Shown here piece by piece: positions 5,728 through 7,521 of a stretch of DNA of 7,521 bases (its first letter is position 1; every line of letters starts with the position of its first letter). The notes beneath the pieces were generated by a model, which worked only from the letters and a program-made list of their open reading frames with translations, did not search any database and was not told the origin of the DNA. The position numbers and the translations under genes are program-made. Source of the stretch: Globobulimina sp. (lineage: Eukaryota; Foraminifera; Rotaliida); NCBI GenBank assembly GCA_003354225.1, contig PIVH01000147.1, positions 1 through 7,521 on the forward strand, in the 5' to 3' direction.

Positions 5728-7435
5728 ATGACCTCAGATTGGAAAGTACCACAAGAACCACACGCTCGAGTACCGCTTAATGTTGCTGACAAAAGCATTA
5801 ATTACGAGGCTGCAGCATTTACTCAACACGAAAAATTATTGTTAGATAATTTCTGTTCGTTTATAACCAATGCATATATTTTTATAATACAGATGGATAT
5901 CAGTTGACAGAATAGATAAGTTTTTAGACAACAAACAATGGACCGATGCTAATTTAAGTAAACATCGATTATATTATGCGAAATGTCCACCAGTCCGCAT
6001 GGACGTATATTCACCTGATCCAAAAACCGAATTACGACCCTTATTCAACACAGTAATGGAGGAATGCAAATGGACAAACTGTAAAGTTGATGACTCCTTT
6101 GGTCCATCATGGAGCTCACATTGGTTTAAATTGCTATTACAACCAAAAGAATCATGGCCCCACAATGCGGAGGTTCATTTATTATGGAATTCAAAGTTAA
6201 TTTTATAATTCCCATATCCTCGCACATCGTAACATATTTCATGACTCCATATAGCACCGAAGCAACATTATGGAGCGAAAAAGGTGTTTGTTTGCAAGGA
6301 TTTGCCGGTGGCACAGACCAAATTCGTGAGGAATACATGTTTGCCGCAGATACCACATTCCCATTGACGGTCTATATAGAAATGGCATGCAATAATCGCT
6401 TCGGTGTTGGCGAGGACTTTCTCGGTCCGCCCCCAGCCAATGAAACATTTAAAGTGGAAACATGCAGTTTAGGTTGGTTTAACCGCAAAGCTTGGGATTT
6501 GATGTGGGATTTAAGAGTACTCCTCGATTTACAAAAGAAAATGGATAAAGAGTCGCAACCAAGTTTACAAATCTTGCGTGCAACCAATAATATATTAAAT
6601 AATATCGACCCGTTGGATGAAAGTACATATGCAAAAGGCAGGGAGTTAGCTGCTAAAATCATGTATGCCAACACCACAAATGCGGCATATGGCGATGTTC
6701 CCGATGCAAAAACAGATGATTGCAATGATTATAATTACTGCGGAGCTCATACTGTCTACGCAGTGGGGAACTGCCATATTGATACAGCGTGGTTATGGCC
6801 CTACGGCGAGACCAGAAGGAAAGTGGCAAGGTCCTGGGCGTCGCAGTTGCAATTAATGAAGTTGTATAACACGAAAGAGCTTAATTTGAATTATAATTTC
6901 ACTGCTTCGCAGGCGCAGCAATTCCAATGGTTATTAGAAGATTGTCCAGAATTATTCCAACGGATACAAGCGCAGAGTAACAATAATTCGTTTCATGTGG
7001 TGGGCGGAACCTGGGTCGAAATGGATGGCAATATACCTTCCGGAGAGGGCTTTGTCCGGCAATTTTTATATGGACAGGAATTTTTTTTGAAGCATTTTGG
7101 GCGGCGATGCAAAATATTTTGGTTGCCAGACACGTTTGGATACAGTGGCCAGTTGCCGCAAATCATTCGACAGTCCGGAATCGATTATTTTTTGACACAG
7201 AAGCTGTCGTGGAATTTGATTAATAAGTTCCCGCATCATTCGTTTATCTGGGAAGGTATTGATGGGAGCAGTGTGCTGACACATTTCCCGCCGGCGGATA
7301 CCTACGTGGCGCAGTGTAATGTTGGCGATGTGTTGCAGTCGAGGGATAATTATAAGAATAAGTCGTGTAATCGTGAGAGTATGCTGTTGTTTGGATGGGG
7401 TGATGGTGGCGGCGGGCCAACCACCATGCATTTAG
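5728..7435 (+). CDS. MAN2C1: Cytosolic class II alpha-mannosidase, GH38, N-terminal half (exons 1-3, continues past window)
   Basis: Exons 5728-5840, 5893-6195 and 6255-7435 join in phase 2 both times across introns of 52 and 59 bp and encode 532 residues plus one base. The family is about 1000 residues long, so half is missing to the right. There is no signal peptide, in line with the cytosolic MAN2C1 branch, which trims free Man-rich oligosaccharides after ER-associated degradation. The N-terminal region has WISVDRIDKF (39-48) and DDSFGPSWSSHWF (about 105-117), as in MAN2C1 relatives. The GH38 catalytic domain shows GNCHIDTAWLWP, with metal ligands His313 and Asp315, then GGTWVEMDGNIPSGE and WLPDTFGYS with the presumed nucleophile Asp431. 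LTQKLSWN and FGWGDGGGGPT close the visible part. The third donor, G|GTAAAA at 7436, ends exon 3 in phase 1. ATG 5728 is the only in-frame start; the first 38 residues match nothing I recall. Confidence 0.92.
5841..5892 (+). other. Intron 1 of the mannosidase gene (52 bp)
   Basis: The donor GTTAGA (5841) and acceptor ATACAG (5892) join in phase 2 to restore EKLLWISVDRIDKF. Among the GT dinucleotides checked (5782, 5841, 5854, 5858), only this one leaves the right phase for the downstream frame. The unspliced frame stops at 5905-5907. Confidence 0.75.
6196..6254 (+). other. Intron 2 of the mannosidase gene (59 bp)
   Basis: The donor GTTAAT (6196) and acceptor ATATAG (6254) join in phase 2, making Asn139 in LLWNSNTEATLWSE. 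Without splicing the frame ends at 6206-6208. The joined segment matches the expected W-N-S-x-x-x-x-x-LW pattern of this enzyme's N-terminal domain. Confidence 0.85.
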
Positions 7436-7446
7436 GTAAAAATTAT

Positions 7447-7513
7447 ATAATTATATTTTTCAATCTGTTAAACGCTGTTAAATCTCAGTTGGGAGATTGA
7501 AAAATATAATTAT
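7447..7513. repeat. 20-bp perfect inverted repeat inside the truncated third mannosidase intron
   Basis: Bases 7447-7466 are the exact reverse complement of 7494-7513, with a 27-base loop containing CTGTTAAA twice (7465-7472, 7475-7482). It lies 11 bases past the donor at 7436 and would form a strong hairpin in the pre-mRNA. No flanking target duplication is visible, so a transposon origin is not supported, and the window ends just after it. Confidence 0.7.
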
Positions 7514-7521
7514 TTGCATGT

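Noticed and set aside
5689-5907. Open frame starting at GTG 5689 as a separate small gene
   Set aside because: GTG is not an expected start here. The frame is exon 1 of the mannosidase read from upstream of the true ATG (5728) into the intron.
7066-7431. Minus-strand 121-codon frame opposite the mannosidase catalytic domain
   Set aside because: It is the antisense shadow of a strongly conserved GH38 region.
1-7521. tRNA, rRNA, CRISPR array, bacterial operon signals or viral genes
   Set aside because: No cloverleaf, rRNA core motif or regular spaced repeat was seen. Spliceosomal introns and the protein types argue for a eukaryotic nuclear locus.

Overview
The window looks like compact nuclear DNA from an AT-rich unicellular eukaryote. 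Four protein genes are packed with 62 to 288 bp between them. Three of them are interrupted by very short GT-AG introns (51 to 69 bp, one of 126 bp), the standard genetic code is used, and every protein is of eukaryotic type. The Kelch + coiled-coil + SAM architecture of the second gene recalls large protist families such as those of foraminifera and other rhizarians or amoebae, but that is an impression and not a taxonomic assignment.

Layout. Positions 1-279 hold a 14-bp tandem repeat and a 107-bp foldback element (99-205) with a perfect 8-bp target duplication, a MITE-like insertion just upstream of gene 1. Gene 1 (280-1425, +, two exons, 364 aa) is an unrecognised protein with an N-terminal myristoylation/palmitoylation-type signal and a repeated motif. 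Gene 2 (3198-1714, -, one exon, 494 aa) is a Kelch-repeat / coiled-coil / SAM scaffold-type protein converging on gene 1. Gene 3 (5665-3374, -, eight exons by my splice model, 606 aa) is a secreted or lysosomal cysteine protease that carries two complete cathepsin X/Z-type papain domains in one reading frame. Gene 4 (5728 to beyond the window, +) is a cytosolic class II alpha-mannosidase (MAN2C1 type, GH38). Its exons 1-3 are present and the C-terminal half lies outside.

Genes 3 and 4 are head to head with only 62 bp between start codons, so they probably share a bidirectional promoter. Both belong to glycoprotein turnover: a cathepsin X-type carboxypeptidase for proteolysis and a cytosolic mannosidase for free oligosaccharides. 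Coordinated expression is plausible but inferred. The most notable item is the tandem two-domain cathepsin X protein. The foldback element built from a 12-bp monomer and a 20-bp inverted repeat in the last, truncated intron of the mannosidase gene come next. All exon joins were deduced from reading-frame phase and family motifs, not from transcript data.
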